Shown here: positions 20,493-22,139 of the stretch, one piece after another
How positions within the stretch are numbered: the first letter of the stretch is position 1
Layout: each line of letters begins with the position of its first letter
Source: Indioceanicola sp046045995
Lineage (GTDB): Bacteria; Pseudomonadota; Alphaproteobacteria; Azospirillales; Azospirillaceae
Assembly (NCBI GenBank): GCA_046045995.1
Contig: JBJOKR010000059.1
Coordinates: 1-22,139, forward strand
Direction: 5' to 3'
DNA length: 22,139 nt
Made by a program: the position numbers and the translations under genes
The notes under the pieces: generated by a model
Databases searched by the model: none
Told to the model about the DNA's origin: nothing
Seen by the model: the letters and a program-made list of their open reading frames with translations, nothing else

Positions 20493-22139
20493 ATGCGACA
20501 GACGATCAAGGTCGGACTCGGGATGGCTCTCATGATGACGACTGCACTCGGCGGCATGACCGCCGTCCATGCCGCGGAGCGGACCCAGGTCGCCGCGGCC
20601 GATGCCAAGGCGGATGTCGCCGCCGGCAACCCGCTGCTGACGGAGTGGAAGACCCCGTTCGGCATCGCCCCCTTCGCCGATTTCAAGCCGGAACATTTCG
20701 TCCCCGCCTTCGACAAGGCGATGGCCGACCACAAGGCGGAGATCGCGGCCATCACCGCATCGAAGGACGCACCGACCTTCGAGAATACGATCGCCGCGAT
20801 GGAGCGGGCGGGCAGCATGCTGGACCGCGTCTCCTCCGTGTTCTTCAACCTGAATTCCAGCCACACCAACGACGCACTACAGGCGGTCGCGCGGGAGATG
20901 GCGCCGAAGCTGGCCAAGCACAGCAATGAGATCAACCTGGACCCCGTGCTGTTCCAGCGCATCGATGCCATCTACAAGCAGCGCGACAGCCTATCCCTAA
21001 CCCCGCAGGAAAAGCGCCTGCTGGAACGCTACCACCTGGGCTTCGTCCGCTCGGGCGCCCAGCTCCCGCCGGAGGAGCAGCAGCGCCTGGCCGCCATCAT
21101 GGAGCGGCTGGCCACCCTCTCCAACCAGTTCAGCCAGAATGTCCTGGCGGACGAGAAGGAATACATGCTGGTGCTGGAAACGGCGGAGGACAAGAAGGGC
21201 CTGCCCGACTTCGTCGTCACGTCCGCCGCCGCCGCCGCGAAGGACCGCGGGATGGAGGGCAAGCATGTCATCACCCTCTCCCGGTCGTCCATCGAGCCGT
21301 TCCTGACCTTCTCCGAGCGTCGGGACCTGCGGGAGAAGGCCTTCCGGGCCTGGATCGCCCGCGGCGACAATGGTGACGCCCAGGACAACAAGGCACTGAT
21401 CCAGGAGATCGTGGACCTGCGCGCCGAGCGGGCGCAACTGCTGGGCTATGCGACCTTCGCCGACTTCAAGCTGGACGACACGATGGCCAAGACACCGGCC
21501 GCCGTGATGGACCTGCTGCTGAAGGTGTGGGATTCGGCCAAGACGACGCTGGCCGAGGAGCAGAAGATGCTGGAGGCGGTGGCCCGCCGGGAGGGCATGA
21601 CCGACAAGCTCCAGCCCTGGGACTGGCGCTTCTATGCGGAGAAGGTCCGCAAGGCGGAGTTCGACCTGGATCAGGCGCAGACCAAGCCCTACTTCCAACT
21701 CGACAAGATGATCGAGGCGATGTTCTACACCGCCACCCGCCTCTACGGCGTCACCTTCGAGGAGCGGAAGGATATCCAGGCCTACCACCCCGATGTGCGC
21801 GTGTTCGAGGTGAAGCGCGACGGCAAGCATGTCGCCCTGTTCCTGTCGGACAACTTCTCCCGCCCGTCCAAGCGGTCGGGTGCGTGGATGAGCAGCTTCC
21901 GCGAGCAGCAGAAGCTGGCCGGAGAGATCACGCCGATCATCGTCAACAACAACAACTTCTCCAAGGGCAAGGAGGGGGAGCCGGCCCTGCTGTCCTTCGA
22001 TGACGCCAACACCCTGTTCCATGAATTCGGGCACGGGCTGCACGGCATCCTGTCGGATGTGAAGTATCCGGGCCAGTCCGGCACCAATGTGCTGCGCGAC
22101 TTCGTCGAATTCCCGGCCCAGATCAAGGAGCACTGGATC
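20493..22139 (+). CDS. dcp: Periplasmic M3 peptidase, Dcp-like peptidyl-dipeptidase (3' end outside window)
   Basis: 549 codons are present and the frame is open at the right edge; relatives are about 680-720 residues, so roughly the last fifth is missing. ATG 20493 follows AAGGG at six bases. Signal peptide: MRQTIKVGLGMALMMTTALGGMTAVHA, cleaved before AERTQ. The helical N-terminal half has NPLLTEWKTPFGIAPFADFKPEHF and LSNQFSQNVLAD. The catalytic part has the zinc motif HEFGH at 510-514 and the third ligand Glu539 in DFVEFPAQIKEHW. The family removes C-terminal dipeptides; the export signal puts this one in the periplasm, like M3 relatives with signal peptides in alphaproteobacteria. The divergent neighbour is a peptide-type binding protein, which fits a peptide-use theme. 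Dcp rather than oligopeptidase A is the likely branch. Confidence 0.9.
   Translation, partial: MRQTIKVGLGMALMMTTALGGMTAVHAAERTQVAAADAKADVAAGNPLLTEWKTPFGIAPFADFKPEHFVPAFDKAMADHKAEIAAITASKDAPTFENTIAAMERAGSMLDRVSSVFFNLNSSHTNDALQAVAREMAPKLAKHSNEINLDPVLFQRIDAIYKQRDSLSLTPQEKRLLERYHLGFVRSGAQLPPEEQQRLAAIMERLATLSNQFSQNVLADEKEYMLVLETAEDKKGLPDFVVTSAAAAAKDRGMEGKHVITLSRSSIEPFLTFSERRDLREKAFRAWIARGDNGDAQDNKALIQEIVDLRAERAQLLGYATFADFKLDDTMAKTPAAVMDLLLKVWDSAKTTLAEEQKMLEAVARREGMTDKLQPWDWRFYAEKVRKAEFDLDQAQTKPYFQLDKMIEAMFYTATRLYGVTFEERKDIQAYHPDVRVFEVKRDGKHVALFLSDNFSRPSKRSGAWMSSFREQQKLAGEITPIIVNNNNFSKGKEGEPALLSFDDANTLFHEFGHGLHGILSDVKYPGQSGTNVLRDFVEFPAQIKEHWI

Overview
The window is about 70% GC DNA with dense, long open frames. 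The protein set points to an alphaproteobacterium, most likely Rhodospirillales/Azospirillaceae (Azospirillum, Niveispirillum and relatives). It contains a B12-dependent class II ribonucleotide reductase, an Oar-like TonB-dependent receptor, a SleB-type cell wall hydrolase, a GAF histidine kinase, and alphaproteobacterial dispersed palindromes of the GTCGGATTA...TAATCCGAC type. The genus is inferred from gene content and composition only; no rRNA or other marker lies in the window.

Layout. Positions 1-940 hold one IS5-family element with a two-frame transposase. It has cut into a HipA-like gene, whose first 61 codons survive on the minus strand. Next come a stand-alone MprF-type flippase-domain protein (minus) and a large nrdJ (plus) preceded by two NrdR-like boxes. 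nrdJ carries an in-frame palindromic repeat near its 3' end. Positions 6884-10158 form an island of clearly lower GC with three tightly packed plus-strand genes: a ParB/Srx-domain protein, an unrecognised nuclease-like protein, and a DNA cytosine-5 methyltransferase. This looks like a restriction-modification or related defence cassette and is the best candidate for something undescribed. Its last gene overlaps, tail to tail, a GC-rich XRE regulator that has a palindromic operator upstream.

After the island the window returns to high-GC chromosome. It holds thymidine kinase (minus, GTG start), a secreted SleB-family hydrolase (plus), an Oar-like TonB-dependent receptor (plus), a pair of inverted dispersed repeats, and a GAF/HisKA/HATPase histidine kinase (minus) with a 15-bp tandem array inside its ATPase domain. 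These are followed by two translationally coupled solute-binding proteins from different ABC families (minus; YnjB-like and DppA/OppA-like) with no permease or ATPase beside them. A divergent periplasmic M3 peptidase (Dcp-like) runs off the right edge.

How the genes work together. The three island genes probably act as one unit (DNA modification plus a putative effector and a ParB-like partner). The peptide-type binding protein and the exported dipeptidase share a divergent upstream region, which suggests a periplasmic peptide scavenging theme. The remaining genes are ordinary housekeeping or envelope functions. No rRNA, tRNA, CRISPR array or riboswitch was recognised.
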